From an uncultured Clostridia bacterium (GTDB taxonomy: Bacteria; Bacillota; Clostridia; TANB77; CAG-508): a DNA stretch of 64,000 nt. The notes under the pieces were generated by a model. It was not told the origin of the DNA and did not search any database. It was given only the letters and a program-made list of their open reading frames with translations. Positions 55,573 through 63,993 of this stretch are shown piece by piece (positions within the stretch are counted from its first letter, which is position 1; each line of letters begins with the position of its first letter). The DNA lies in NCBI GenBank assembly GCA_944391745.1, contig CALXUS010000011.1, positions 1-64,000 of the forward strand, given 5' to 3'. The position numbers and the translations under genes are program-made.

Positions 55573-55606
55573 AAGACTATTAATTGAAATGAGACGATAT
55601 CAAAAA

Positions 55607-55670
55607 GAAAAGATGTATAAGTTTTAATCTTGTATCAAATCAAGACTACCATATACATCTTTATTCTAAA
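55607..55670. terminator. long hairpin after the TSCPD gene
   Basis: AAGATGTATA (about 55610) and TATACATCTT (about 55653) form an outer stem, with an inner TCTTG/CAAGA pair, then TATTC. A likely terminator for the TSCPD gene. Confidence 0.6.
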
Positions 55671-55700
55671 AAGGAAACTCTTTATAATGATCTCACATTG

Positions 55701-56183
55701 TTAGAGCAATATTAGTTTAGTACAAAATTTTTTTAAATCTTCGTCACTTTCCATTCCTGTCAATCTTTTTCCTTCTTTCCAGTTATAGTTTGGATATGTT
55801 TTCTTTAAATCATTTTCTGCATATCCCATACCTGTACCTCCTGAAGTACAAAATGGAATTAAAGTTTTACCTTCAAAGTTATAACTTTCTATAAATGTAT
55901 TTACAACTCTTGGAGCAACACCCCACCAGATAGGAAAACCTATTAAAATAGTATCATAACTGCTTATATCTAAATTATTTTCTTTTATTTCTGGTCTTGA
56001 AGATTTATCTTTCATTTCAACAGATGATCTACTTTGTTTATTGTGCCAATTTAAATCTTCATCTGTATATTTTTCTTTTGGTTCAATTTCAAATAAATCT
56101 CCATTAACTATATGTGCAATTTTTTCTGCTACATTTTTTGTAACACCACTAGCTGAAAAATAAGCTACTAAAATTTTGCTCAT
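55701..56183 (-). CDS. flavodoxin (FMN-binding)
   Basis: 160 residues. The phosphate-binding loop is AYFSASGVTKNVA (residues 7-19), with FPIWWGVAPRVVNTF and CTSGGTGMGYAENDL later, the pattern of the long-chain flavodoxin 4 / NADPH-dependent FMN group. It would bind FMN and carry electrons or reduce quinones. It is at the 3' end of the redox gene group (56-61 kb) but separated from the AKR/monooxygenase pair by 211 nt. AAGGTGATAATATG precedes the ATG. Confidence 0.87.
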   Translation of the reverse strand: MSKILVAYFSASGVTKNVAEKIAHIVNGDLFEIEPKEKYTDEDLNWHNKQSRSSVEMKDKSSRPEIKENNLDISSYDTILIGFPIWWGVAPRVVNTFIESYNFEGKTLIPFCTSGGTGMGYAENDLKKTYPNYNWKEGKRLTGMESDEDLKKFCTKLILL

Positions 56184-56394
56184 ATTATCACCTTCCTTTT
56201 ATTATTTATTTTTAAAATCTTTAGTAATTATAAGATATTGCATATTCAGTCTAATTTTATACTGTAATTCCTACTATGTCAATAAATAAACCGGATAATA
56301 GTGCAAACCAAAATTCCATTTGAACTTATATCACTTGTAAAATATACTGTTGAATAGTCACTATTACTATTTGTTTCATTGTTTTTTTCATATT

Positions 56395-56697
56395 TTATAC
56401 TTTTCTTTCTATAAATTGTTCAACCCTCATGTGAAGATGATATTTATCTCTTAAATCTGCTATTTCTTTCATCATAGGAGATTTGTGATGCTCATCTAAA
56501 GCCTCTTCACTTTTCCATCTGTCAATTAATAGAACTGTTTCTGGGTCATCCATTGGAAAAAAGTAATTATATCTTAAATTACCTTTTTCAGCTCTTACTC
56601 TATCTACAACTCCTGATGATACCATTTCTTCTACAAATTTTTTTGTGTTTTTGGGGATGTTTTTGGGGACACCTTCCAAAAACAGCTTAAAACCCAC
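56395..56697 (-). CDS. antibiotic biosynthesis monooxygenase (ABM) domain protein whose 5' end is a REP element
   Basis: 100 residues. From about residue 20 it is an ABM (dimeric ferredoxin-like) domain: KKFVEEMVSSGVVDRVRAEK, NLRYNYFFPMDDPETVLLID and HHKSPMMKEIADL. Residues 3-16 (FKLFLEGVPKNIPK) are encoded by REP copy 4, and the expected first beta strand is missing, so the palindrome has replaced the original 5' end. The GTG at 56697 shares its G with the AKR stop. Probably a damaged enzyme; translation would need coupling to the AKR gene. Confidence 0.62.
   Translation of the reverse strand: MGFKLFLEGVPKNIPKNTKKFVEEMVSSGVVDRVRAEKGNLRYNYFFPMDDPETVLLIDRWKSEEALDEHHKSPMMKEIADLRDKYHLHMRVEQFIERKV
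56645..56688 (-). repeat. REP-like palindrome, copy 4, inside a coding region
   Basis: GTGTTTTTGGGGATGTTTTT followed by GGGGACACCTTCCAAAAACA and GC. It lies at the start of the ABM gene and supplies its first codons. Same core as copies 1-3. Confidence 0.82.
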
Positions 56698-57659
56698 TAT
56701 AATGCTCCAACTATTTTATGAGGTTCATACATTTCTTCTAAATAATCAATATCTTCTTTTGTCAATTTAATATTAAATGTTCCTACTGCATCATCTAAAT
56801 ATTTTTCCTTTGTTACACCAATTATTTGAGATGCCCCTCCTTTTGCAAATTGCCAAGCTAAAGCTATTTGCGTCATTGATGCATTTTTCTTTTTAGCAAT
56901 TTCATCTACTCTTTTTACTATTTCCATGTCCATATCTTTTGTAGAATCATATTTATTTGCTGCTGCTTTATCTGTTTTACTTCTTAAAGTATCAGCTGAC
57001 CATGTAGTACGAGATAATCTTCCTCCTGCTAATGGACTATATGATGTTCTAGATACATTCATATCATCACATATTGGTATCAACTCTCTTTCGTCTTCCC
57101 TATAAAGTAAATTATAATGATTTTGCATTGATACAAATTTAGTCCAATTATTTTTTTCAGCTATATATTGCATTTTTGCAAACTGATATCCATACATAGC
57201 TGATGCTCCAATAGCTCTTACTTTTCCTGATTTTACAACTTTGTCCAATGTTTCCATTGTTTCTTCTATTGGTGTTGTATAATCAAATCTATGGATAATT
57301 AGTAAATCAATATAGTCTGTTCCAAGTCTTTTTAATGAACCTTCAACTTCTCTTGGTATCGCTTCTTTCGATAAATGTCCTTCATTAAAATATACTTTTG
57401 TTGCAATAACAACTTTATCTCTTGCTATATTATTCTTTAATGCCCTTCCTAAATATTCTTCACTTGTTCCTGCTGAATAGCAGTTTGCTGTGTCAAAAAA
57501 GTTTATTCCTAAATTTAAAGATTTTTTTATAATCTTTTCCGTTTCTTCAAGGTTTAATGTCCAAGCATGCATATTGCTTGCTGGATCTCCAAAGCTCATA
57601 CAGCCTATACACAACCTTGATACTTCAATATCTGTATTTCCTAGTTTTATATATTCCAT
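56697..57659 (-). CDS. aldo/keto reductase
   Basis: 320 residues of the AKR family, with NADPH-dependent reduction of carbonyls. Catalytic Tyr lies in DTANCYSAGTSEEYLGRAL (about 56-74), Lys in VVIATKVYFNEG, and His in LLIIHRFDYTTP. NADPH binding residues are in the C-terminal loop, around ASQIIGVTKEKYLDDAVG. The sequence resembles the YhdN/YajO group. AGGAGGAAATATAT precedes the ATG. It lies between the cyclophilin-like gene and the ABM gene in the redox operon. Confidence 0.92.
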   Translation of the reverse strand: MEYIKLGNTDIEVSRLCIGCMSFGDPASNMHAWTLNLEETEKIIKKSLNLGINFFDTANCYSAGTSEEYLGRALKNNIARDKVVIATKVYFNEGHLSKEAIPREVEGSLKRLGTDYIDLLIIHRFDYTTPIEETMETLDKVVKSGKVRAIGASAMYGYQFAKMQYIAEKNNWTKFVSMQNHYNLLYREDERELIPICDDMNVSRTSYSPLAGGRLSRTTWSADTLRSKTDKAAANKYDSTKDMDMEIVKRVDEIAKKKNASMTQIALAWQFAKGGASQIIGVTKEKYLDDAVGTFNIKLTKEDIDYLEEMYEPHKIVGAL

Positions 57660-57671
57660 ATATATTTCCTC

Positions 57672-58232
57672 CTAATCTACTTTTTCTATTGTAACTTCAA
57701 AATCGCCACTCATATTTTCAAATATTTCTGCTCCTGATTCTATTTTTCCTAATTTGTACAAAGAATTAGAATACCTAAAATTTTTATAAAAAATAGATAT
57801 GTTACCCCAAGGAGCATAATATGCAAAATCTCCTACTTCTGGAGTATACCCTGAAGGTAAACCTTCTGTTGATAATTCATTTGGCAAAGTTGCAATTTTT
57901 TCTGTATTATTGAAATCTTCAAATGTCATTTTCAAAGGCAACATCTCTAAGAAATCTTTACTTGCTATATTATCATCTAATTTTACAAATATCTCATTTC
58001 CATTTACAGTTAATTTTATTCTTGCATTTTCCATACTTACTTCTCCTCCATCTTGTGAATTATGAGATTCATCCACATTAACAGTATTATCATTTATAAT
58101 ATTTTGAGTAGTTTCTTGAATCAATCTATTATTATCTATACTTTCATTTTCTATCGAATTAAAGTATAAAATACCTACTATAAGACCTATTACTACTATC
58201 AATACAATTATAATCCAAATGACTTTCTTCAT
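57672..58232 (-). CDS. membrane-anchored cyclophilin-like protein
   Basis: 186 residues. A single N-terminal helix (about 3-26, VIWIIIVLIVVIGLIVGILY) with an outer part beginning around residue 28, and a Cyclophil_like2 domain: RIKLTVNGNEIFVKLDDNIA, KDFLEMLPLKMTFEDFNNTE, and GYTPEVGDFAYYAPWGNISI. The cyclophilin-like fold in this group lacks isomerase residues. It is 12 nt from the flavodoxin gene upstream and 12 nt from the AKR gene downstream. Such domains often sit beside flavodoxins in Clostridia. Confidence 0.83.
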   Translation of the reverse strand: MKKVIWIIIVLIVVIGLIVGILYFNSIENESIDNNRLIQETTQNIINDNTVNVDESHNSQDGGEVSMENARIKLTVNGNEIFVKLDDNIASKDFLEMLPLKMTFEDFNNTEKIATLPNELSTEGLPSGYTPEVGDFAYYAPWGNISIFYKNFRYSNSLYKLGKIESGAEIFENMSGDFEVTIEKVD

Positions 58233-58244
58233 CTATTTTGCTCC

Positions 58245-58949
58245 TTAAAATCCTATTTGAGATAACCATTGTTCAACAGAGTTTTGTGAATTTCTAACAT
58301 TACTATCTCTTATTGATAAACCTTCAGTTACTGTTGCATTTGGTTCTTCGTCTTCAATATCACTTGGAGTACCTGAAAGTCCTGAACCTCCTGAAGTAAC
58401 AAATGGTGCTATTGTTTTTCCTGATAGATCATATTCATCTAAAAAAGTATAAACTGCCATTGGCATATCTCCCCACCAAATTGGGTAACCTAAAAATATA
58501 GTATCATATTCATCTATATTATCTATATGCGTACTTAATTCTGGTCTAACATTTTCATTTCTCTCTTCTTGAGCTATATCTAATAAATCATTATAATTGT
58601 CTGTATATGGCTCTACTGCTTCTAATTTAACAATGTCCCCACCTACAGCTTCATGTATAAAATTTGCTACTGTTTCTGTATTACCAGTATGTGAAAAATA
58701 TACTACTAAAACCTTTCCATTTCCTGCTACTTCGTTATTTTGATTTTCGTTTGCATTTGTTTCATTATTTGCAATTTGACCTAATTCTTGATTATTTGTT
58801 TGACTTTCTCTATTTGATTGATTTTGCATTTGAGTTTGATTCTGTGATGCAACTTCATTATTATTGCTAACAAAATTTATTCCAACGATTATTCCTAATA
58901 CCACTATAATTAGTATCGCAACAATTAATGCTATTATTTTTTTATTCAT
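58245..58949 (-). CDS. membrane-anchored flavodoxin
   Basis: 234 residues. An N-terminal helix (KIIALIVAILIIVVLGIIVG) followed by a Gln/Asn-rich linker (SQNQTQMQNQSNRESQTNNQ) and a flavodoxin domain: VVYFSHTGNTETVANFI, LGYPIWWGDMPMAVYTFLD and FVTSGGSGLSGTPSDIE. The C terminus ends VEQWLSQIGF. The anchor places the FMN domain on the outside of the membrane, unusual but seen in Firmicutes. It is separated from the flavin reductase gene by REP copy 5. Confidence 0.87.
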   Translation of the reverse strand: MNKKIIALIVAILIIVVLGIIVGINFVSNNNEVASQNQTQMQNQSNRESQTNNQELGQIANNETNANENQNNEVAGNGKVLVVYFSHTGNTETVANFIHEAVGGDIVKLEAVEPYTDNYNDLLDIAQEERNENVRPELSTHIDNIDEYDTIFLGYPIWWGDMPMAVYTFLDEYDLSGKTIAPFVTSGGSGLSGTPSDIEDEEPNATVTEGLSIRDSNVRNSQNSVEQWLSQIGF

Positions 58950-59005
58950 AATTTTTCTTTCCTTTCATTTTATATTTATATTATTAATTTGTTTCAAATT
59001 TCTTT

Positions 59006-59055
59006 GGCTGTTTTTGGAAGGTGTCCCTGAAAACAACCCCGAAAACACCCAAAAG
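59006..59055 (+). repeat. REP-like palindrome, copy 5
   Basis: GGCTGTTTTTGGAAGGTGTC then CCTGAAAACAACCCC and an imperfect arm, between the flavin reductase and flavodoxin genes. The arms are more diverged than in copies 1-4. Confidence 0.75.
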
Positions 59056-59061
59056 CAACTC

Positions 59062-59604
59062 CTATTTATCTAACTTTAAACAGTTTCCGATTGTATCTCC
59101 TGTTTTCAAATAAGTGTATTTTGGAAACTCAAATAATACTGGACTAAATTTGGTATAATCTATTTTTCCTTGCTCGTCCAAATTTTCTTCTTGAACATAA
59201 GTATTATCTATTGTCATTATAAAATTATCAAAAGCATCTGTTTCGTAGTTGTCTTCAACACTACATTCCATAACAACTGGTGCGTTATTTATTATTGGTG
59301 CTCCTGAATCTCCAATATGGTATTCAAAAACATCAGATTTATCTACTTTGCTACCACTTACGCTTCCTACATAATCTGCTTTTTTAAGCATCTCTTCACT
59401 AACTAAGTTTATAGATAATTTTTTTGTTTCTTTAATTCCTTTATTTGTATAGTGAGCTTTTACTAAGCTTACCATAACTCTATCATGTCCTATAATTCCA
59501 CTATGTCCTGCTAAAAGCCAATTTACTTTTCCATCTACCATTGTCCCTATTACTAATAATGGCATTGGATATAATGCTAATTTTGAGCCAATATTTTTTT
59601 GCAT
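59062..59604 (-). CDS. flavin reductase-like domain protein
   Basis: 180 residues of the flavin reductase-like (FMN-binding split barrel) family. It begins QKNIGSKLALYPMPLLVIGT, with VDGKVNWLLAGHSGIIGHDR as the flavin-binding stretch, then KLSINLVSEEMLKKADYVG SVSG and VVMECSVEDNYETDAFDN. It would bind FMN and reduce a substrate or a metal. It is 2 nt from the DUF4405 gene upstream, so coupled. The redox group around it suggests joint function. Confidence 0.87.
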   Translation of the reverse strand: MQKNIGSKLALYPMPLLVIGTMVDGKVNWLLAGHSGIIGHDRVMVSLVKAHYTNKGIKETKKLSINLVSEEMLKKADYVGSVSGSKVDKSDVFEYHIGDSGAPIINNAPVVMECSVEDNYETDAFDNFIMTIDNTYVQEENLDEQGKIDYTKFSPVLFEFPKYTYLKTGDTIGNCLKLDK

Positions 59605-59606
59605 TT

Positions 59607-60293
59607 TTAATTTCCTCCTTTTTTAATTTTTATTATTAATTTTTTAATTTTTACTTTTCTAATTAAAGAAAAGATAACATAAATAACAAGTGCAATTGCA
59701 ATTAATACTGCAACATATTTTAAGTAGAATAACAATGGACTTTGATAATAATCAAAGAACTTGAAGTCATTTACCAAAAACATATCTTCCCATACTCTCA
59801 AATTTACAAATGAGTATATTCCTAGTCCTACTAAAAGAACTAATATAAAGTAATATACATATTCAAATGTGCTATTTTTCATCTTAGAATTTAATTTTTG
59901 CATTAATGCTGTAATATGAAGTCCTACGTGGATTGCCATTAACACAAATCCCCAAGAAGTCGATATTAAATGCAATCTTCTTCCAAACATTGTAGTAGGT
60001 ATATCTAAAAATGCAAATACATCTGCTGAAATCATTATTCCACTTACCATCATTCCTACCATAGCTATTAAAAGTAATAAATTTAGTATAATGTGGAATA
60101 ATCTTTGAAAGTTATGTCTTTCATTAAAAATCGATTTATACCATTTAATATTTAATACGTGATGAATAACAAATAGTATAAATGTAATTGTTCCTAATAT
60201 TTCATGTACTTCATTTTCAGTTGCATAATATCCCATCAAAATGATGAAAAGCAAAGTCATAACAACATCTAAAATCATTCTAAATCTTTTCAT
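59607..60293 (-). CDS. DUF4405-type heme-binding membrane protein
   Basis: 228 residues with about six hydrophobic helices. His residues suitable for heme ligation are in EVHEILGTITFILFVIHHVLN, FQRLFHIILNLLLL and HLISTSWGFVLMAIHVGLHI, in the pattern of cytochrome b561-like DUF4405 proteins. It would conduct electrons across the membrane, and the flavin reductase gene next to it is a likely partner. No quinone site is visible. It starts 94 nt after the FMN-reductase gene. Confidence 0.8.
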   Translation of the reverse strand: MKRFRMILDVVMTLLFIILMGYYATENEVHEILGTITFILFVIHHVLNIKWYKSIFNERHNFQRLFHIILNLLLLIAMVGMMVSGIMISADVFAFLDIPTTMFGRRLHLISTSWGFVLMAIHVGLHITALMQKLNSKMKNSTFEYVYYFILVLLVGLGIYSFVNLRVWEDMFLVNDFKFFDYYQSPLLFYLKYVAVLIAIALVIYVIFSLIRKVKIKKLIIKIKKGGN

Positions 60294-60389
60294 AAATCTT
60301 CCTCATATTTTCTTATATTTTCTAAGTTATTGTTCATCTATTCCATTTTCTTCAAGCCAATTATCAATATCACTATTTAAACTTAATTT

Positions 60390-60923
60390 TTATTTTATCT
60401 TTTTTCCTAACTCATAAGCTTCTTTGTAAAAATGCTCTGGTATCATTCCAACTGTTCCACAGCCTTTTCCAACAATCATACCTTCATCTTTATAATGCAT
60501 ATAGCTTACTAATTTTTTGTATTGAACAATTAATGGCTCTACTGTTGAATTATCTGTATTCCAGCAAGTCATTATATATGCTGTTCTTAATCTTTTACTA
60601 CTAATTCTTCCTGTTCTAGAATAAAATCTGTCTATTGTAGCCTTAAGTGGTGCTGTCATAGCAAAGTAATAAACTGCTGTTACAAAAACTAACATATCTG
60701 CTTCTTCAACCGTATCTAATATTTTAACCATATCATCTTTAAATACACAATCTCCATCCATACCACAGTGGTTACAACCTATACAAGGATGAATATTTAA
60801 GTGTGCTGTATCAAATCTTATAATTTCATTGCCATTTTCCTTTGCTCCTTTTATAAATTCATCTACTAAAGTATTTGATGTTCCGTGTAAATTATAACTT
60901 CCAGTTAATATAACTATTTTCAT
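60390..60923 (-). CDS. NADPH-dependent FMN reductase / flavodoxin-like oxidoreductase with Cys motif
   Basis: 177 residues from the ATG at 60923 (AAGGAATTTATT upstream; an in-frame extension to 60974 lacks a site). The core is KIVILTGSYNLHGTSNTLVD, with HPCIGCNHCGMDGDCVFKDD (four Cys in two C-x-x-C pairs), typical of the iron-sulfur flavoprotein branch, and VFVTAVYYFAMTAPLKATID. After the stop (60390-60392) the frame stays open for another 20 codons (KLSLNSDIDNWLEENGIDEQ), then TAA at 60327. The family normally ends near the first stop, so the extension may be chance. Confidence 0.87.
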   Translation of the reverse strand: MKIVILTGSYNLHGTSNTLVDEFIKGAKENGNEIIRFDTAHLNIHPCIGCNHCGMDGDCVFKDDMVKILDTVEEADMLVFVTAVYYFAMTAPLKATIDRFYSRTGRISSKRLRTAYIMTCWNTDNSTVEPLIVQYKKLVSYMHYKDEGMIVGKGCGTVGMIPEHFYKEAYELGKKIK

Positions 60924-61011
60924 AATAAATTCCTTTCTAAGGCACACATAGTTATGAAAGTAAATCTCTTTCAAAACTACTCCTTCTATATTTTATTAAC
61001 AATAATATTAC

Positions 61012-61623
61012 TTAGTTTAATAATCTTATAATTCCTTTATATGCAATATCATAAATGGATAAAGCTTTATATGGTACATCAGAAATCTTCATAGCTTGCA
61101 ACTGTCTTTCTGTCACTTCTGAATAAGGATAAATTCCGTACATTAATGGAAAGAACAAACATACAAACTCTTCTCTTTTTTCTTCACTGATTTTTTCAAA
61201 AAACTTATCTACACATTTTTTTAATGTTTTTATTGCATCTCCATAAGCTTTTTTAAAGTCTATTAATTCTTCCATTCTGCTGTTTTCTTCCATGTCATAC
61301 ATATTCATAGAAAGTAATTTTAATAAATTTTTTCTTTTAGTAACTGTATTAGCTAATTTATCCGCAAATACTTCTTTTGTCATTTCTTGATTTTGCTCAT
61401 AAATTTCATTTAAGTCTTCTATCCATCTTTCATATTCTCTTTTTAAAAGTGCTAAGAAAATTTCTTCTTTTGTTTGAAAATAATTGTATATTGACGTACG
61501 AGAAAATGTTGTTTCTTCTCCTATACTTTTTATTGTTATATCTTTAAAACTATTATTTTCATAAAGTTTTTCGCAAGCATTAATAATTTCTTCTTTTCTC
61601 ATATCAATAATTTCCTTGCTCAT
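61012..61623 (-). CDS. TetR-family transcriptional regulator
   Basis: 203 residues. The N-terminal helix-turn-helix is DITIKSIGEETTFSRTSIYN YFQTKEEIFLALL (about residues 24-56). The C-terminal part is helical and unrelated to any named ligand domain. Two operator palindromes lie directly upstream, one over the -35 element, so it represses its own promoter. The gene is first in a same-strand run of redox genes that it probably regulates. AAAGGAG precedes the ATG. Confidence 0.92.
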   Translation of the reverse strand: MSKEIIDMRKEEIINACEKLYENNSFKDITIKSIGEETTFSRTSIYNYFQTKEEIFLALLKREYERWIEDLNEIYEQNQEMTKEVFADKLANTVTKRKNLLKLLSMNMYDMEENSRMEELIDFKKAYGDAIKTLKKCVDKFFEKISEEKREEFVCLFFPLMYGIYPYSEVTERQLQAMKISDVPYKALSIYDIAYKGIIRLLN

Positions 61624-61637
61624 TTTTTTCTCCTTTC

Positions 61638-61650
61638 TGACACCGTGTCA
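61638..61650. promoter_or_regulatory. TetR operator 1 (TGACACCGTGTCA)
   Basis: Perfect 6+1+6 palindrome, between the -10 element and the ribosome site of the TetR gene. Confidence 0.85.
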
Positions 61651-61659
61651 ATTTAATTA

Positions 61660-61689
61660 TTATATATCACATCTCTGACACCGTGTCAA
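61660..61689 (-). promoter_or_regulatory. promoter and operator 2 of the TetR gene
   Basis: On the minus strand TTGACA, a 17-nt spacer, then TATATA(AT). The second palindrome (61676-61688) includes the whole -35 hexamer, and its centre lies 38 nt from operator 1. A dimer at either site would block the polymerase. Confidence 0.8.
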
Positions 61690-61783
61690 TATACTTTTAA
61701 AAAAAAAAGATTAGTTTATAAAAAAACTAATCTAAATTTCTTTATTTAACAGGAATTTTATTTTTTATAAATTGTACTTTGTA

Positions 61784-62587
61784 TTAAAGGTTCAAATTAT
61801 CTATTATTTTTACTATCTCATCATAATCTGGTACATTTTCTTTGACTTTACTATAATCTTTTTCAAAATTTTTTAGCATTTCCCTGCCTGATTCGTCTAC
61901 TCCATATCCCACATTTGTTCTTATATCTAAATCTGTACCATAGTCTAATAATAACTGTAATGTTTCCGCTGCCTTATCATTTTCATAGAATCTTAAAGCG
62001 AGTAAGCCATTTTTATTCATATCAGATTCTTGATAATTTGGATCAGCACCATTTTCGAGTAATAATTTTGTTGCACCATAATATCCACATTCTGTCGTAT
62101 AAGTAAGTGGAGTATTAACCCCTTGTGGTTTTTCATAAATTTGCACATCTGGATTTGCCCCGTTTTTTAATAGTAATTCTAATATACTCCATTCATCTTT
62201 TTCTTTATTTTCATCTGGATTATATTTTATTGCATAATATATAGCTTTAGTTGTTTCATTTGGGTTCCAACCATTAATTAAATATTGTTCTACTTTATTA
62301 TAATCATAATCTTTTATAGCAATTAGTTCTTCTCCTTCTTCTTTTATCTCTTCTTGTCTTTGTATTTCATCATAATTTACAAAATTATTTATAAGTTTAT
62401 AATCTATAAATGCAAAGGTAATTGTTAAAATTAGCAATACTATAAATGTTTTTGTGAATTTCTTTTTCACTAATCTAATTACACCAAAGACTATTGTTAA
62501 TATTAATAAAATAACTATTATCAGATTAAATCCTATAAATAATATTCCTAATGTTCCTACTAAAGGAATTACTGTTAATGCTGCCAT
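61784..62587 (-). CDS. membrane protein with ankyrin repeats
   Basis: 267 residues from the ATG at 62587 (GGGGG 7 nt upstream; TTG at 62593 also in frame). Residues 1-65 form two hydrophobic segments with VLTIVFGVI-like motif (LILTIVFGVIRLVKKKFTKT FIVLL) shared with the next gene upstream. Residues about 120-225 contain ankyrin repeats: VEQYLINGWNPNETTKAIYY, ILELLLKNGANPDVQI, TPLTYTTECGYYGATKLLLE and LQLLLDYGTDLDIRTN. It is a protein-binding surface of unknown partner. Confidence 0.8.
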   Translation of the reverse strand: MAALTVIPLVGTLGILFIGFNLIIVILLILTIVFGVIRLVKKKFTKTFIVLLILTITFAFIDYKLINNFVNYDEIQRQEEIKEEGEELIAIKDYDYNKVEQYLINGWNPNETTKAIYYAIKYNPDENKEKDEWSILELLLKNGANPDVQIYEKPQGVNTPLTYTTECGYYGATKLLLENGADPNYQESDMNKNGLLALRFYENDKAAETLQLLLDYGTDLDIRTNVGYGVDESGREMLKNFEKDYSKVKENVPDYDEIVKIIDNLNL

Positions 62588-62615
62588 AAACAATCCCCCA
62601 ATATAAATTACTATT

Positions 62616-63329
62616 TTAATAACCTTTATTTATTGTTTCATTATCTACTAAAACTAATATATTTCTATTTTCATCTAAAATTACCATTCTATTTACACCA
62701 AGTGTTTCATTATTAAACGGATTTTCATAATCACATTCAAAGTATATACTATATTTTGCATTATCTGTAGTTATTTCACAACTAAATCTATACGTTTTTC
62801 TATGCTGTCCACTATCCCAATGAGTTTCTGAACCATTTGATTGTGATTTGAAATCTGTAATATTTTCATTTGAAATATCTATTAATTTATTTATTCCTTC
62901 GTCTAAATTTTTAACATTATTTATCATATCATTTGAGAAAATACTTTTTATATTTTCATAATCTTTTGTTTTAATTTTATTTATTATATAATCACAGATA
63001 ATCTCTGTTTTTTTATCATCTGACATAAATAGTTGTTCAATAGGATTATCTGATAATATTATTTTGCCATCTTCTTGTCTTATATTTATGCTATCATCAT
63101 TATTTCTCTTTATTTCATTAAAACTCTTTATTAAATTATTTATTGTGAAGAAATCAACAATTCCAAGTAATGTTGTTGCAATTAGCAAGACTATAAAAGC
63201 CTTTCTAAATTTCTTTTTAATTGCTCTGATAACCCCAAATACTATCGTAAGTACAAGAAATATAATACTAATGATGCAAACAACTAATGCAAATATTCCT
63301 AATATTCCAAATGTTAATATATCCATCAT
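62616..63329 (-). CDS. DUF5104-like membrane protein
   Basis: 237 residues from the ATG at 63329 (AAGGGTG 6 nt upstream). The N-terminal module has two hydrophobic helices with FLVLTIVFGVIRAIKKKFRK, very like the 61784 protein. The C-terminal domain reads ICDYIINKIKTKDYENIKSI, FSNDMINNVKNLDEGINKLI and RKTYRFSCEITTDNAKYSIY, resembling DUF5104, found in lipoproteins and surface proteins of Clostridia. Function unknown. It lies 28 nt upstream of the ankyrin gene, so probably in the same transcript. Confidence 0.75.
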   Translation of the reverse strand: MMDILTFGILGIFALVVCIISIIFLVLTIVFGVIRAIKKKFRKAFIVLLIATTLLGIVDFFTINNLIKSFNEIKRNNDDSINIRQEDGKIILSDNPIEQLFMSDDKKTEIICDYIINKIKTKDYENIKSIFSNDMINNVKNLDEGINKLIDISNENITDFKSQSNGSETHWDSGQHRKTYRFSCEITTDNAKYSIYFECDYENPFNNETLGVNRMVILDENRNILVLVDNETINKGY

Positions 63330-63411
63330 TAAAAACACCCTTATAAATTACTATTTGTTTGCTACATAATAACATAAATGAGAGCAATTATCAATTACTC
63401 TCATTTACAAT

Positions 63412-63993
63412 TTAAACTCTTAACTTAAATGTTTTTGGTGCATATTTATATGCAAGAAATAATGAAATCAAGCAATAAGTTATACAGAATACTATTGTTG
63501 CCATACCAAAAGTAAAAATAGGCATCCTAATTTGTATCATATACCAGCATACTATATATGTTAATCCTTGAACCACTTTATACGTACTGCTTTTCATTTC
63601 TGTACTTACATTATAAGGTTGTAGTAAATAATACATAACCAAATAATGAACTGAAAAAAATATACTCATTGCTATTATTGATATAAATAGAATTGCATAA
63701 TTTATTGGATTATCTGTTCCTCCAGATAAATACAATAATAATGCTAATCCTCCACCTATTAATACTGCTGGTAACAGATTTATTGTTATTAATGTTTTTA
63801 ATCTTTCTTTAAAAATACCTAGTATTACTTTTGGAGTTCTATATATTCTATATGTTAGCATACTATGATCGCAGTTCATAAACATAGCTTGTGTAACACT
63901 AGAACTTCTATTTATACAATACATCACAAATACAAAGTATGGTAAATAAGCAAGTAAGAATTCGTTTGTTTTAGTTTTAAAGTTTTCATTCAT
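63412..63993 (-). CDS. multi-pass membrane protein, possibly the end of a larger permease
   Basis: 193 residues from an ATG at 63993, but the frame is open beyond it to the window edge, so the true start may lie outside. About five hydrophobic segments are visible: FLLAYLPYFVFVMYCI, LITINLLPAVLIGGGLALLL, YAILFISIIAMSIFFSVHYL, GLTYIVCWYMIQ and GMATIVFCITYCLISLFLAY. The pattern resembles the C-terminal half of an ABC-2 type permease, but no motif decides it. Confidence 0.6.
   Translation of the reverse strand: MNENFKTKTNEFLLAYLPYFVFVMYCINRSSSVTQAMFMNCDHSMLTYRIYRTPKVILGIFKERLKTLITINLLPAVLIGGGLALLLYLSGGTDNPINYAILFISIIAMSIFFSVHYLVMYYLLQPYNVSTEMKSSTYKVVQGLTYIVCWYMIQIRMPIFTFGMATIVFCITYCLISLFLAYKYAPKTFKLRV

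Noticed and set aside
58864..59073. Plus-strand frame of 69 codons with LFLEGVPENNPE near its end
   Set aside because: The phrase is encoded by REP copy 5 and the rest is antisense to the flavodoxin gene; no ribosome site.
60327..60389. Twenty in-frame codons after the FMN-reductase stop as a lost C terminus
   Set aside because: The family normally ends near the first stop; the frame is short enough to be chance, so I list it only as a remark.
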